Notes: generated from the letters alone by a model not told the origin. A DNA stretch of 64,000 nt from Thiocapsa roseilacustris (GCF_041903755.1 NZ_JBBWVE010000030.1:1-64000), one strand, 5' to 3'. Positions 35,073 through 43,879 are shown, numbered from the stretch's first letter. Translations and numbers: made by a program.

Positions 35073-35660
35073 TTAGCGGGTGATGCGGTCTTCCGTGCCC
35101 GTGATCAGATTGCGGATATTGCTGCGGTGCCGCCAAAAGAGCAGGCCCGTGATGATGAGCTGCATCCCGATCAAGGCATTGTCGGGCCAGAAGAACCACA
35201 CGATGACGGGGGCGAGGGCCATGGAGATCAAGGCGGATAGGGAGGAGATCTTGAGCACCTTGGCGACAAACAGCCAGATGGCCGCCACCGAAAGACCGAT
35301 CGGCCAGAAGAGCCCGATCTGCACGCCTAAGGCGGTGGCCACACCCTTGCCGCCGCGGAACCCGAAGAAGACGGGGTAGAGATGACCGATGAAGGCCGCC
35401 AAACCGATGCCTGCCAGCACCGCCGGGCCCGCGGCGACAAGATGACCGACCACCATCGGGATGAGACCCTTTAGACTATCGCCGACCAACGTGATCGCGG
35501 CGGCCTTCTTGCCGCCGATGCGCAGCACGTTGGTCGCACCGGGATTGTTGGACCCCTGCGTGCGCGGATCGGGCAGCCCCATCAAACGACAGACGATGAT
35601 GGCGCTGGAAACCGAGCCCAACAGGTAGGCGGAGATGATGAGGAGCGAGGCTGTAATCAT
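35073..35660 (-). CDS. plsY: Glycerol-3-phosphate acyltransferase PlsY
   Basis: A 195-residue inner-membrane enzyme that transfers the acyl group of acyl-phosphate to glycerol-3-phosphate, starting phospholipid synthesis. Its conserved motifs are LLGSVSSAIIVCRLMGLPDP, RTQGSNNPGATNVLRIGGKK (motif with S, N and G3P-binding residues), GHLYPVFFGFRGGKGVATAL and about five hydrophobic helices. ATG 35660 is chosen; a TTG three codons earlier is in frame. The gene is divergent from folB. Confidence 0.95.
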   Translation of the reverse strand: MITASLLIISAYLLGSVSSAIIVCRLMGLPDPRTQGSNNPGATNVLRIGGKKAAAITLVGDSLKGLIPMVVGHLVAAGPAVLAGIGLAAFIGHLYPVFFGFRGGKGVATALGVQIGLFWPIGLSVAAIWLFVAKVLKISSLSALISMALAPVIVWFFWPDNALIGMQLIITGLLFWRHRSNIRNLITGTEDRITR

Positions 35661-35792
35661 GGGGCGCAATTGGACATGGGAAGCCGGTGCAGGTCAAGCG
35701 GACGACAGGCCGCTGCGGCGGCCTCGTTCGCGGTCCTGAAGACAACGAAACCTTCGGATGGAGCTGGTTCCGAATGAAGAAAGACAACATCC

Positions 35793-35877
35793 TAGACCGC
35801 GTTCGCGACACCTGCGTCGGACCCCTCAGGCCCCCAGTCCACCGGGAACCACCACATGCCCCGCCAGACGCGTTCTA
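35793..35877. repeat. ~84-nt inverted-end element, copy j
   Basis: 85 nt from TAGACCGCGT to ACGCGTTCTA, one mismatch between the ends. It is the only copy with TAG/CTA termini and lies in the divergent plsY-folB region, ending two bases before the folB start codon rather than at a stop codon. Confidence 0.65.
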
Positions 35878-35879
35878 GC

Positions 35880-36236
35880 ATGGACACCGTGTTCATTCGC
35901 GGCCTGAGGATCGACACCACCATCGGCATCCACGACTGGGAGAAGCGCATTCGGCGCCCCGTCGTTCTGGATCTGGAGATGGCAAGCAACATCTCCCGCG
36001 GCGCGGCCAGCGATCGCATCGAAGACGCACTGGACTACGAGGCCGTTACGCGGCGCTTGGAGCAATTCGTCTCGGAGAGCCGATTCGAGTTGGTGGAGAC
36101 GCTTGCCGAGCGCTGCGCGGCCATCCTGCGCGACGAGCTCGGGATCTCTTGGGTGCGGCTCACTCTGAGCAAGCCAGGCGCCGTCGGCGAAGGCGTGGAC
36201 GTGGGCGTGGTGATCGAGCGCGGCGATCGGTGTTGA
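35880..36236 (+). CDS. folB: Dihydroneopterin aldolase
   Basis: A 118-residue FolB of the folate pathway, cleaving dihydroneopterin to the hydroxymethyl-pterin and glycolaldehyde. Family features are VFIRGLRIDTTIGIHDWEKR, LDYEAVTRRLEQFV, ELVETLAERCAAILRDE (with the catalytic Glu) and VRLTLSKPGAVGEGVDVGVV (with the catalytic Lys). ATG 35880 gives the normal length; a repeat element ends two bases before it, so the leader is unusual. No strong ribosome-binding site is seen. Confidence 0.94.
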   Translation: MDTVFIRGLRIDTTIGIHDWEKRIRRPVVLDLEMASNISRGAASDRIEDALDYEAVTRRLEQFVSESRFELVETLAERCAAILRDELGISWVRLTLSKPGAVGEGVDVGVVIERGDRC

Positions 36237-36321
36237 ACGGCCCCGGGGGGCGTCCCGCGCGGTGTCCGGCAAAGCGCGACGAGGCGTCGTAGCCGTGGGG
36301 TGGACAAGCTCATCTAGGTCG

Positions 36322-36396
36322 GTTGGGCAAAGCGCAGCGTGCCCAACGGCTCCCAGTGATGCCGGCACGGGTTGGGCACGCTGCGCTTTGCACAAC
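36322..36396. repeat. REP-like inverted repeat
   Basis: GTTGGGCAAAGCGCAGCGTG...CCCAAC (36322-36347) and its complement (36371-36396) differ at one of 26 positions and enclose 23 bases. It lies in the ~300-bp gap between folB and the SOUL gene, which holds nothing else I can identify. Similar 'cgcagcgtgcccaac' palindromes are widespread intergenic repeats in gammaproteobacteria. Confidence 0.85.
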
Positions 36397-36535
36397 GGCT
36401 GATAGCGCACGCATCTGTACACGTTTTTGAACCGTCACTCACCCGGCGGCACGCTTGCGAACCGCACCATTCGAGCTCGGTCGGCGCGGTTCGCTCGCCT
36501 TACCCCACTTGGACGCCGAGAGCGCCTCGCGCGCT

Positions 36536-37186
36536 TCAGGGTGTCTCGACGTCGATGAGGACCTCGTTGCGGCGCAGAAAACCGGGCGTGAAGGGGTCGT
36601 TGTAATAGGCATAGACGGCAGGGCCCGCGGCCGTCAGGCCGCGTGCGGCTATCCAGGCGCGCAGCGCCGCCTCCTGCTCCGCGAGCGCGGCATCGGTCGT
36701 CGAGCCGCTGAAGCGAACCGTCGCGCGTCGCTGCGCCGGGATCTCGCGCAGACGAACCTCGGAGGTGGCCGGCGCGGGGAGTGCATCCAGGCTGTAGCCC
36801 GAGGGCATGATGAAGCGAACCGACCAGGCGTTCTCCCCCGTCGGCGACTGGATCACCGGGGCGGTCATCGCGATCCTTTCCGCCGGAGCATCGGGACGCT
36901 GCTGGATGACGGGTGCGGTCATCGCGATCTTCTCCCCCTCACGCTCCTTGGCGAAGATGTAGCGTGCGAGCGGCCCGAACCCGGCGCCGAGCGCTTCGCG
37001 ACGCGCACCGCTGCGCGTCGTCTCGGCGACCACAAGGGGCGGATAGTCCCGGATCTCAAAGGCGCCGTCGCTCTCCACCGCGACATACTCGGGCGTCTCG
37101 ACGTTCTGAACCACGAAGACGAAGACAGCCATGGCGACGATGCCGAGCACCGCCACCGCACCGACGATCAAGAGAAGCGTCTTCAT
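36536..37186 (-). CDS. SOUL family heme-binding protein
   Basis: A 216-residue SOUL/HEBP protein (PF04832) with an N-terminal membrane anchor or signal (LLLIVGAVAVLGIVAMAVFV). The domain begins VETPEYVAVESDGAFEIRDY and includes the twice-repeated KIAMTAPVIQ and RIAMTAPVIQ, FIMPSGYSLDALPAP and a C-terminal YYNDPFTPGFLRRNEV. Members bind heme or tetrapyrroles weakly; its role here is unknown. The start codon overlaps the stop of the DUF2452 gene (ATGA), so translation is coupled. Confidence 0.9.
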   Translation of the reverse strand: MKTLLLIVGAVAVLGIVAMAVFVFVVQNVETPEYVAVESDGAFEIRDYPPLVVAETTRSGARREALGAGFGPLARYIFAKEREGEKIAMTAPVIQQRPDAPAERIAMTAPVIQSPTGENAWSVRFIMPSGYSLDALPAPATSEVRLREIPAQRRATVRFSGSTTDAALAEQEAALRAWIAARGLTAAGPAVYAYYNDPFTPGFLRRNEVLIDVETP

Positions 37187-37680
37187 CCCTCGCCTCGCGA
37201 AGCCAGACCGCCAATGCGCAGTAGTTGAGTAACCAGCTCGCCGGTATCGTCCGCCTGATCGGCTCGGTCGGCCGGTGTCCAGGAATAATCCGTCTCGAGC
37301 CGATAGGATCCCAAAAACTCATAAGGGACCGCGCCGCCCCACTCGGCCGGCGCGAGCATCGAGAAGAAGGGCCCGCCGACCGCCTTGCGATACAGGTGAT
37401 AGGTTCGGCCCGGGATGCGTTTGAAGGCACAGTGCGCGCGGGTCAGCGCCTGCTCTTCCTTGGCATCCGCAAGGACCTTACGCGCCTCTTGTTGAAGCAG
37501 CTTGATCTGGTCGGCGATGACCCGAAGCTTCGCACCCGTGCGGGCACTCAACATGGACTCCGCCCGCGCGACCTCGCTCGCCAGCTCGCCGGAATCGAAG
37601 GCCGGGGCCAAACGGCTCACCGGATAGGGTGAACCGTGTGCAGCGCCGCGGTGAAGCACGCCTTTCTCATCGTTGCTCAT
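37183..37680 (-). CDS. DUF2452 family protein
   Basis: A 165-residue soluble protein resembling DUF2452 (GSPYPVSRLAPAFDSGELAS, then AKLRVIADQIKLLQQEARKV and FKRIPGRTYHLYRKAVGGPF, FFSMLAPAEWGG). Function unknown. It overlaps the SOUL gene by four bases and is divergent from the methyltransferase gene 95 bp away. Confidence 0.85.
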   Translation of the reverse strand: MSNDEKGVLHRGAAHGSPYPVSRLAPAFDSGELASEVARAESMLSARTGAKLRVIADQIKLLQQEARKVLADAKEEQALTRAHCAFKRIPGRTYHLYRKAVGGPFFSMLAPAEWGGAVPYEFLGSYRLETDYSWTPADRADQADDTGELVTQLLRIGGLASRGEG

Positions 37681-37775
37681 CTGCCTGTCTCTCTCGCTTT
37701 GTCGTCCGTCCGAGGATCGACGGGATGCCCGGTATATAGTGTCGGCGAGCCAAAAGCACGAACGGGGATTTCACG

Positions 37776-38930
37776 ATGGATGATACGACCGACAGGAGCG
37801 GCGCGACCGAGATCTCGGCCCGACTCGCCGAGCAGATCCGCGCCGAGATCGCGGCCGCCGGAGGTCTGCTGCCCTTCGACCGCTTCATGGAGCTGGCACT
37901 CTACGCACCGGGCCTCGGCTACTATGTCGGCGGCGCGGTGAAGCTCGGACGTGACGGCGACTTCGTGACCGCGCCAGAGGTCTCGCCGCTCTTCGGGCGC
38001 TGTCTCGCCGCCCAGTGTGCCGAGGTCATGGCCCAGCTCGGGGGCGGCGATCTGCTCGAGCTCGGCGCCGGCACCGGCAGGCTCGCCGTCGAGGTACTCC
38101 AAGCCCTGGAGCATCTCGACGCCCTGCCCGGCCGTTACCTGATCCTGGAGCCGAGCCCGGATCTTCAAGAGCGCCAGCGCACGCTGATCCAAGAGCGGAT
38201 ACCGCATCTGGCGGAACGCTGCGCATGGCTGACCGGACTGCCGGATACGCTGCGCGGAGTCGTTCTCGCCAACGAGGTGGTGGACGCCATGCCGGTCCAT
38301 CGCTTCAACATCCGCGACGACGGCGGAATCGACGAGGTCTTTGTCACCCAGCATGCCGGCGCCTTCCTCGAGATCACCGCGCCGGTGCGTTCGCCCGGAC
38401 TCGCCGACGCCGTGGCCGCGCTGCAGGGCGAGGGCTATGCGCGAGCGCCGGGCTACGGCTCGGAGATCAACCTGCGCCTGCCGCCCTGGATGAAGGCGTT
38501 GGGGCTCACGCTGGATGCCGGCCTCGTCCTGCTGGTCGATTACGGCTATCCGCGCCCGGCCTACTACCAGCCAGACCGCACCATGGGGACACTCATGTGC
38601 CACCTGCGCCACCAGGCCCACGGCGACCCCTACACCCATATCGGGCTACAGGACATCACGGCGCATGTGGATTTCACCGCGGTCGCCGAAGCCGGTGTCG
38701 CCGCCGGTTTCGATCTCGCCGGCTTCACCACCCAGGCGAACTTTCTGATCGGATGCGGGATCGACCGGATCCTCTCCGAGTCGCCCGATGCCTTCGACCT
38801 GACCCCCGGCGCGAAGCAATTGCTCCTGCCGACAATCATGGGGGAGCGGTTCAAGGTCATGGGGCTGACGAAGGAGATCGAAGATGAGCTGTGCGGATTC
38901 TCGATCCGAGACCTGAGTCAACGGCTCTGA
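37776..38930 (+). CDS. MidA/NDUFAF7-like SAM-dependent methyltransferase
   Basis: A 384-residue protein of Pfam Methyltransf_28 (PF02636). N-terminal LPFDRFMELALYAPGLGYYV, then DGDFVTAPEVSPLFGRCLA, the SAM-binding LLELGAGTGRLAVEVLQALE, and ANEVVDAMPVHRFNI are characteristic. The mitochondrial relative methylates an arginine of a complex I subunit; a similar role in NADH dehydrogenase assembly is possible but not shown. ATG 37776 follows a weak ribosome-binding site. The TGA stop is the first codon-sized part of repeat element d. Confidence 0.92.
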   Translation: MDDTTDRSGATEISARLAEQIRAEIAAAGGLLPFDRFMELALYAPGLGYYVGGAVKLGRDGDFVTAPEVSPLFGRCLAAQCAEVMAQLGGGDLLELGAGTGRLAVEVLQALEHLDALPGRYLILEPSPDLQERQRTLIQERIPHLAERCAWLTGLPDTLRGVVLANEVVDAMPVHRFNIRDDGGIDEVFVTQHAGAFLEITAPVRSPGLADAVAALQGEGYARAPGYGSEINLRLPPWMKALGLTLDAGLVLLVDYGYPRPAYYQPDRTMGTLMCHLRHQAHGDPYTHIGLQDITAHVDFTAVAEAGVAAGFDLAGFTTQANFLIGCGIDRILSESPDAFDLTPGAKQLLLPTIMGERFKVMGLTKEIEDELCGFSIRDLSQRL

Positions 38931-39011
38931 ACCGCGTCCGGTATCCTATGCACGCTCGTCGACCGGGCTCGGACCCGTACCCATCCATTGCGTCGGCGTC
39001 AACGCGGTTCA
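38928..39011. repeat. ~84-nt inverted-end element, copy d
   Basis: 84 nt from TGAACCGCG to CGCGGTTCA. Its first three bases are the stop codon of the MidA-like gene. It forms a tandem pair with copy e, 26 bp apart; an A-rich spacer follows it as after copy a. Confidence 0.9.
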
Positions 39012-39037
39012 GGATAAAAAACCAATCATGTACTGCT

Positions 39038-39121
39038 TGAATCGCGTCCGTACCGTTGTCGCTGGTCTCTCGAACCAAGCATTCGGGCTTGACATCTCAT
39101 ATCCCACCGAGACGCGATTCA
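39038..39121. repeat. ~84-nt inverted-end element, copy e
   Basis: 84 nt from TGAATCGCG to CGCGATTCA: both ends carry the same C-to-T (G-to-A) change relative to other copies, keeping them complementary. Its last three bases are the stop codon (TGA on minus) of the VOC-domain gene. Confidence 0.9.
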
Positions 39122-39898
39122 AGCATGCCCGAACTGGATGACGGCGAAGATGGCGCCCTGCGGATCGCCGAGGAAGGCGAATCGCCCGACATTCTCGACC
39201 TCCATCGGGTCCATGACGATGCTGCCGCCGAGGCGCTTGGTCGTGGCGACGGCGTGATCGCAATCCTCGACGCCGAAATAGATCGACCAGTTCGGCGGCA
39301 TCGAGCCCCATTCGGCATCGAGCTCGATCATCCCGCCGACCTCCTTGCCGTCAAGCTCGAACAGCGTATAACGCCCGTCCATCAGGCTCTTGCTGGTGCG
39401 TGCGCTCCAGCCGAAAAGATCTTGGTAAAAGTGCGCGGCGGCCTTGGTGTTGCGAGTCTGCAGCTCGCTCCAGCTGCGTGCGCCGTAGGTGTTGTCGAGC
39501 TCGGCGCCGAAGAGCGAGCCCGGCTCCCAAAGGCCGAGCACGGCGCCGGTGGGATCCTGAATGAAGGCCATGCGTCCAAGCTGCATCACATCGACCGCGG
39601 GCATCACCAGACGTCCACCCAGCTCGACGGCCTGCTCGGCGCTCGCCTGAACGTCCATCACCCGGACATAGGTCGCCCAATAGGGGAAGGCGCCTTGCTC
39701 TGGCGCCATTTCGTAGAGTGCGGCGGCTCGCTTACCGTCGCGCCTCAAAATGCTGTAGGGCACCTCGTAGTCGGTCGCGAGGTCATCGGAGGTCCAGCCG
39801 AAGATCTCGCCGTAGAAGGTCTTCGCGGCCTCGGGCGCATTGGTCGCCAGGTCGACCCAGCAAAAGGTCCCGACTGGATAGCTTGTCATCTCGGCCAT
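39119..39898 (-). CDS. Tandem VOC-domain (glyoxalase/bleomycin-resistance fold) protein
   Basis: A 259-residue protein with two VOC domains (about 8-125 and 135-255). The repeated pattern is FCWVDLATNAPEAAKTFYGE (first) and WSELQTRNTKAAAHFYQDLF (second), each ending with DPTGAVLGLW or DPQGAIFAVI. The family binds a divalent metal and includes glyoxalases, dioxygenases and resistance proteins; this bidomain form is often annotated as hydroxylase or glyoxalase-like, without known substrate. It converges on the MidA-like gene, with two repeat elements in between. Confidence 0.9.
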   Translation of the reverse strand: MAEMTSYPVGTFCWVDLATNAPEAAKTFYGEIFGWTSDDLATDYEVPYSILRRDGKRAAALYEMAPEQGAFPYWATYVRVMDVQASAEQAVELGGRLVMPAVDVMQLGRMAFIQDPTGAVLGLWEPGSLFGAELDNTYGARSWSELQTRNTKAAAHFYQDLFGWSARTSKSLMDGRYTLFELDGKEVGGMIELDAEWGSMPPNWSIYFGVEDCDHAVATTKRLGGSIVMDPMEVENVGRFAFLGDPQGAIFAVIQFGHA

Positions 39899-39955
39899 GG
39901 GGCGTTCCTCGTTTCGGATCCTTGATTCGGATCCATCAGGTTGAATCCTGTCGGC

Positions 39956-40567
39956 TCAATCGACTTCCGGATCGGCGCGCCTGCCTTTGCGACCCGTCAA
40001 ACGGCGCTGCGGCGGATCGCCGTCCATCATCATAAGCATGCGCTCCTCCTCGGCGAGACGCTTGGACGCGAGATGCTTCTCCTGGCGCACCCGGGCGGCG
40101 TAGCCGAGCGCGGCACCTCCGGCCGTCGTCAGGGTGAGCAGCCCGAGGGTGACGAACTGGGCCAGCATCATGGCCACGCCGAGACCGACCGCACCGCCGA
40201 CGACGACGCCGGTCTTGAGGTTGGCTCCCATCGAGCCCCGATGCCGGACCTTGGCCTGGAGGACCGCGTTGTCGCGTCCGACCTTGGCACGGATCTGCTC
40301 GGCCTTGACGCGGATCTTCTCGCGTTCCTTGGAAAAGCGCTCGCTCACGCGCGAGACGGTGCGATGGCGATCCGCCGCAACGATGGTGTTGAACCAAAAG
40401 GCGACGAGTGTCCCGATCGAGCCGCCCAACAGCAGAAAGAGCGGCCAGGTCGTTTGCCAATCGGTGCTCAAGGCCGTATAGACCAGGAGCCCCGTGACAC
40501 CCTGGAGTAGAAAGATCCCGATCAGAAAGCGGACCAAGCTGCCCAGACCGGTTGGAATGATATTCAT
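39956..40567 (-). CDS. Putative inner-membrane protein with coiled-coil segment
   Basis: A 203-residue protein. Two helices near the N-terminus (FLIGIFLLQGVTGLLVYTAL and LFLLLGGSIGTLVAFWF) are followed by a charged, probably coiled-coil part (VSRVSERFSKEREKIRVKAE) and then two small glycine/alanine-rich helices (VVVGGAVGLGVAMMLAQFVT, LTTAGGAALGYAARV) and a basic tail. ATG 40567 is the best start. I do not recognise a family. It lies 33 bp downstream of the lipoprotein gene, same strand. Confidence 0.72.
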   Translation of the reverse strand: MNIIPTGLGSLVRFLIGIFLLQGVTGLLVYTALSTDWQTTWPLFLLLGGSIGTLVAFWFNTIVAADRHRTVSRVSERFSKEREKIRVKAEQIRAKVGRDNAVLQAKVRHRGSMGANLKTGVVVGGAVGLGVAMMLAQFVTLGLLTLTTAGGAALGYAARVRQEKHLASKRLAEEERMLMMMDGDPPQRRLTGRKGRRADPEVD

Positions 40568-40600
40568 AGTCTCAGTCTGCACTCCCTGGCGTCGAGCGGG

Positions 40601-42064
40601 TCAGGCACTCGGCGGCTCGTACTTCAAGAGGTCTGCAACGCCGAGCATCAAACGACCGATCACCGCCGCGGCTCCGGCGCCGGATTCGTCTGTACCCCCC
40701 AGCATGAAAAACCAGACGGATTCTGTAGTCGCCACTGTTTCCGCATCGCCTGATTGTCGCGCCCATACGTCGCGGAGTCGATCGCGGATCGCTGCCAAGC
40801 TCTCCGGGCGCCCGCCGAGCTCGGGGCCGATACCGCGATCGAAGGCATCGACAACCGCGTAGAGGTGCTCGATCCCAAGGCCGGAGAGATCCGCAACAAG
40901 CCGATAAGCGCCGGCCCCTCCAGGGAGGAGATCCGGCTCGAGACCGGCAACGAGGAAGGGGCCGGAACCCTTCTGCAGTCGCACGGCGAGACCCGCATCG
41001 CCCCGTTCACGCAGGTCCGCAACCAGCTTCATGCGCATCCCGTCGGAGAGATCCGCGGCGACTTGGTTGAACAAAGGCATCCCGCCGAGCTCCGCATCGA
41101 CCGGAATCAGGAAGACGTGGGCGTCGGGGCGCGGCGCGGCTTCGGCATCCCCGCCGACCGCGGCATAGGTTTCGATGAGCCGAAACAGCTCGCGGTGACG
41201 CGCCTGATCCGCCTCCGCGAGTCGCTCGACATTCGGTCCGACCATCACGAAGGTATAGACGCCGAAACCCGGCACCGCGCGCCGATACAGGCGATCGAGG
41301 CGGCTCGGTGTCTCGATACGCACCGCCGACCCCGCCGACGGGAAATAGGCCATGGCGTGGTCGCGTGCAAGACGCGTCGGAGCGCTGCCCAAGCCGTTCA
41401 ACTCGAGCCGCCGCGTAAGCCCGTCGGCTGCAGACGTCTCGATCTCCCGTCGCGCCTGAGGCGCGCTCAGTGCGCGCGCACGCTCCACAACGGGGGCCAG
41501 GACCTGCTCGCCCCCCTTTGCAACCATCTCGCGCACGATGTCCGCCGTCGGCGCACAGTTGCCGAGGATCAGCGCCTCGGTGCCTTCGGCGGGATCGATC
41601 ACGGACGAGTAGAGACTCGCCACCAAGGCATCGAGCCCGTCCCGCGTCGTGATCGACATGGATCGTGCAGACAGACACTCGGCCGCCACCTCGGCCCGAA
41701 GAATCTCGGGATCCTGGCTGAACAGCACCGGGGGCGCGCCGGGATCATTGAACAATACGCCCTCGGACGGACGGGTCTCGACCGGAAGCACGTCGGCCGG
41801 AAGCACGTCGTTTGGCCCCCTTTCGGACGCCGGGGCATCGCCCAAACCCGTCCATCGTGGAGGCTCCGTCACCTGTGCGATATCAGGGACCGCTGTCGAC
41901 TCGGCGTTGAACGGGAGATTCGGTCGAACACCGGCACAACCGCTCACCGAGACGGCGAGCCCGAGCAACCCGCAAGCAGCGATGGCGCGCACCTGCGCGG
42001 CAGCGCGAAAGCGGCGAGGCCGCTGCACGGGCCCGGCAAGGGTGTGGCGCAAGGGTGTCTCCAC
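40601..42064 (-). CDS. Putative lipoprotein, function unknown
   Basis: A 487-residue protein with a basic N-terminus and a lipobox-like hydrophobic signal (ACGLLGLAVSVSGC, Cys about residue 43), so probably lipid-anchored. Later parts alternate helix and strand (FGVYTFVMVGPNVERLAEAD, AHVFLIPVDAELGGMP, GAYRLVADLSGLGIEHLYAV), suggesting a folded periplasmic domain. No family recognised. Probably co-transcribed with the downstream membrane protein gene. Confidence 0.72.
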   Translation of the reverse strand: METPLRHTLAGPVQRPRRFRAAAQVRAIAACGLLGLAVSVSGCAGVRPNLPFNAESTAVPDIAQVTEPPRWTGLGDAPASERGPNDVLPADVLPVETRPSEGVLFNDPGAPPVLFSQDPEILRAEVAAECLSARSMSITTRDGLDALVASLYSSVIDPAEGTEALILGNCAPTADIVREMVAKGGEQVLAPVVERARALSAPQARREIETSAADGLTRRLELNGLGSAPTRLARDHAMAYFPSAGSAVRIETPSRLDRLYRRAVPGFGVYTFVMVGPNVERLAEADQARHRELFRLIETYAAVGGDAEAAPRPDAHVFLIPVDAELGGMPLFNQVAADLSDGMRMKLVADLRERGDAGLAVRLQKGSGPFLVAGLEPDLLPGGAGAYRLVADLSGLGIEHLYAVVDAFDRGIGPELGGRPESLAAIRDRLRDVWARQSGDAETVATTESVWFFMLGGTDESGAGAAAVIGRLMLGVADLLKYEPPSA

Positions 42065-42364
42065 GATGTGACCGTCTCCCGGTATCGGGTCAGTAGATGT
42101 CGATTCGGCGCCGACCTGCGCGCCGGCGGCGCCCGTTCAGAGGTCTGCGTCGCGGTATCGGCGCGGTGTCCAGGATAACGGATCGCGCTGACCGATCCGA
42201 TGCCATTTCGATCCGCTACGTCGCCGAGCCGGTTGTCGATCGACCCACACGCCCCTACGTCCCGCGTGACACGACGGCCGATGCAGCGTCGAACGTGGTC
42301 GGAACATGCGAGCGTGCCGGCCCCAATTCATCCCCGATCCGACCTATTCCCGACGGCGAATACC
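42065..42364. other. Divergent intergenic region, nothing identified
   Basis: 300 bp between the lipoprotein gene (minus) and the DUF938 gene (plus). It should hold both promoters. The DUF938 frame remains open upstream to 42200, but without homology or a ribosome-binding site. I see no repeat or RNA gene. Confidence 0.4.
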
Positions 42365-42967
42365 ATGTATCCGATCGACAAACCCTACTCGGAAGCCTGC
42401 GAAGAAAACAAGCGCCCGATTCTCGACGTGATCGGCCCGCTCTTTCAAGAGGCACGACAGCTGCTCGAGATCGGGAGCGGCACCGGTCAGCACGCGGTCT
42501 TCTTCGCTGCCGCCCTGCCCCACCTGGTGTGGCACACCAGTGACTGCGCCCACTATCTTCCCGGAATCCGGGCCTGGATGGACGATGCGGACCTGCCCAA
42601 CCTGCCGCCCACCCGCGTGCTCGACGTCACCGGCACTTGGCCCGAGGAACGCTTCGATGGCGTGTTCAGTGCCAACACCGCCCACATCATGTCCGAGCCG
42701 GAGGTCGAGGCCATGTTCGACGGGGTCGGGCGAGTCTTGGTCGATGGCGGTTGTTTCGCGCTCTACGGGCCCTTCAACATCGGCGGTCGCTACACCAGCG
42801 AGAGCAACGCGCGCTTCGACGCCATGCTGCGCTCGCGCGACCCCGCGATGGGCATCCGCGATCTCGACCTCCTGATCCGCATGGCCCGCGACAACGGCAT
42901 GGAGTTGATCGCGGATCACCCGATGCCGGTCAACAACCGTACGCTGGTGTGGCAGCGTATCCCTTAA
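42365..42967 (+). CDS. DUF938 family, putative SAM-dependent methyltransferase
   Basis: A 200-residue protein of DUF938 (UPF0585). It starts MYPIDKPYSEACEENKRPIL and contains the SAM-binding motif LLEIGSGTGQHAVFFAAALP, VFSANTAHIMSEPEVEAMFD and FALYGPFNIGGRYTSESNAR. The family has a Rossmann methyltransferase fold, substrate unknown. ATG 42365 is conserved in the family. It is nine bases before the DUF427 gene; the two likely form an operon. Confidence 0.92.
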   Translation: MYPIDKPYSEACEENKRPILDVIGPLFQEARQLLEIGSGTGQHAVFFAAALPHLVWHTSDCAHYLPGIRAWMDDADLPNLPPTRVLDVTGTWPEERFDGVFSANTAHIMSEPEVEAMFDGVGRVLVDGGCFALYGPFNIGGRYTSESNARFDAMLRSRDPAMGIRDLDLLIRMARDNGMELIADHPMPVNNRTLVWQRIP

Positions 42968-42976
42968 GGACACCCC

Positions 42977-43540
42977 ATGCCCGAGACCCCGAAAGACGCC
43001 CACCGGATCGCACGTGCTCGCGCGGCTTGGCGGTTTCGCGGGCAGAAGCGACCCGACTTCGCGGTCGAGCCCGGTCCCGATCAAGAGTCCGCGTGGGACT
43101 ACCCTCGCCCGCCCGCGATCGTCCCTGAGCCGCGCCCCGTCCGGGTTCTGGCCGGCACGGTGACGCTGGCCGACTCGAGCCGTGCGGTTCGGGTCTGCGA
43201 GACCGGGAGCCCGCCGACACTCTATGTCCCGCAGGAGGACGTCGCGATGGACCTTTTGACGGTCACCCCGACGCGCAGCTTCTGCGAATGGAAAGGCCAG
43301 GCACGCTATTTCCGGCTCACGGGTGCCACCGGTCCCGCAACCGACGTCGCCTGGTGCTATCCGGACCCGCTCCAGGGTTTCGAACCCCACGCCGGCTGGA
43401 TCTGCTTCTATCCCGGTCGCGTCGCCTGTTTTCTCGACGGGGAGCGCGTGATCGCGCAGCCCGGCGGCTATTACGGCGGATGGATCACCGCCGACGTCGT
43501 CGGTCCCTTCAAAGGCGATCCAGGGACATCTCACTGGTAA
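42977..43540 (+). CDS. DUF427 family protein
   Basis: A 187-residue protein with a C-terminal DUF427 domain (about 70-165): VTLADSSRAVRVCETGSPPT, FCEWKGQARYFRLTGATGPA and DVAWCYPDPLQGFEPHAGWI. The N-terminal ~50 residues are polar. DUF427 folds as a small beta barrel and is of unknown function. It is coupled to the DUF938 gene. Confidence 0.9.
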   Translation: MPETPKDAHRIARARAAWRFRGQKRPDFAVEPGPDQESAWDYPRPPAIVPEPRPVRVLAGTVTLADSSRAVRVCETGSPPTLYVPQEDVAMDLLTVTPTRSFCEWKGQARYFRLTGATGPATDVAWCYPDPLQGFEPHAGWICFYPGRVACFLDGERVIAQPGGYYGGWITADVVGPFKGDPGTSHW

Positions 43541-43578
43541 CGAAACCGGCATCGCGACATTCGGGGTCCCGGCACAAG

Positions 43579-43614
43579 AAGCTGTAGGGGCGACTTAAGT
43601 CGCCCCTACAGCTT
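43579..43614. repeat. Perfect 36-bp palindrome
   Basis: An 18-nt arm AAGCTGTAGGGGCGACTT is followed at once by its exact complement, with no spacer. It starts 39 bp after the DUF427 stop. It could cruciform or act as a hairpin terminator, though no T-run follows. Related 'gtaggggcgact' palindromes occur as intergenic repeats in other genomes. Confidence 0.9.
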
Positions 43615-43660
43615 GGCCGATGCCTTTGCGGAAATGACCCCAACGTCTGAATCAATCGGC

Positions 43661-43879
43661 TGAACCGCGTTGACGCCGATATGCTTGGTGCGCTCGACAG
43701 ACTGGGCTACCTTAAGCGAATTCTGGGAACCCTTATACCAGTGGCGTAGGTTGTGCCGAGCCGTGCGAGGCACAACCAACCGTCGGCGCAAGTTGTGCTT
43801 CCTGACGTCAGCACAACCTACGGTAGGGAATTTTGCGGAAATCGCCTTAGTGAGCGATATTGACTCTGAACGCGTTTCA
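43661..43879. repeat. ~84-nt inverted-end element, copy h, split by a MITE
   Basis: Left end TGAACCGCG (43661) and right end CGCGTTTCA (to 43879) are 219 nt apart. Removing the MITE and one copy of its TTA flank (135 nt) leaves exactly 84 nt. The element ends two bases before the ybaK start codon, as copy j does before folB. Confidence 0.8.
43715..43846 (+). mobile_element. MITE-like palindromic element, copy 4 (inside element h)
   Basis: 132 bp (left end AGCGAATTCTGGGAACCCTT), flanked by TTA direct repeats at 43712-43714 and 43847-43849. Its location inside another repeat shows that it moved after that repeat was in place. Confidence 0.87.
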
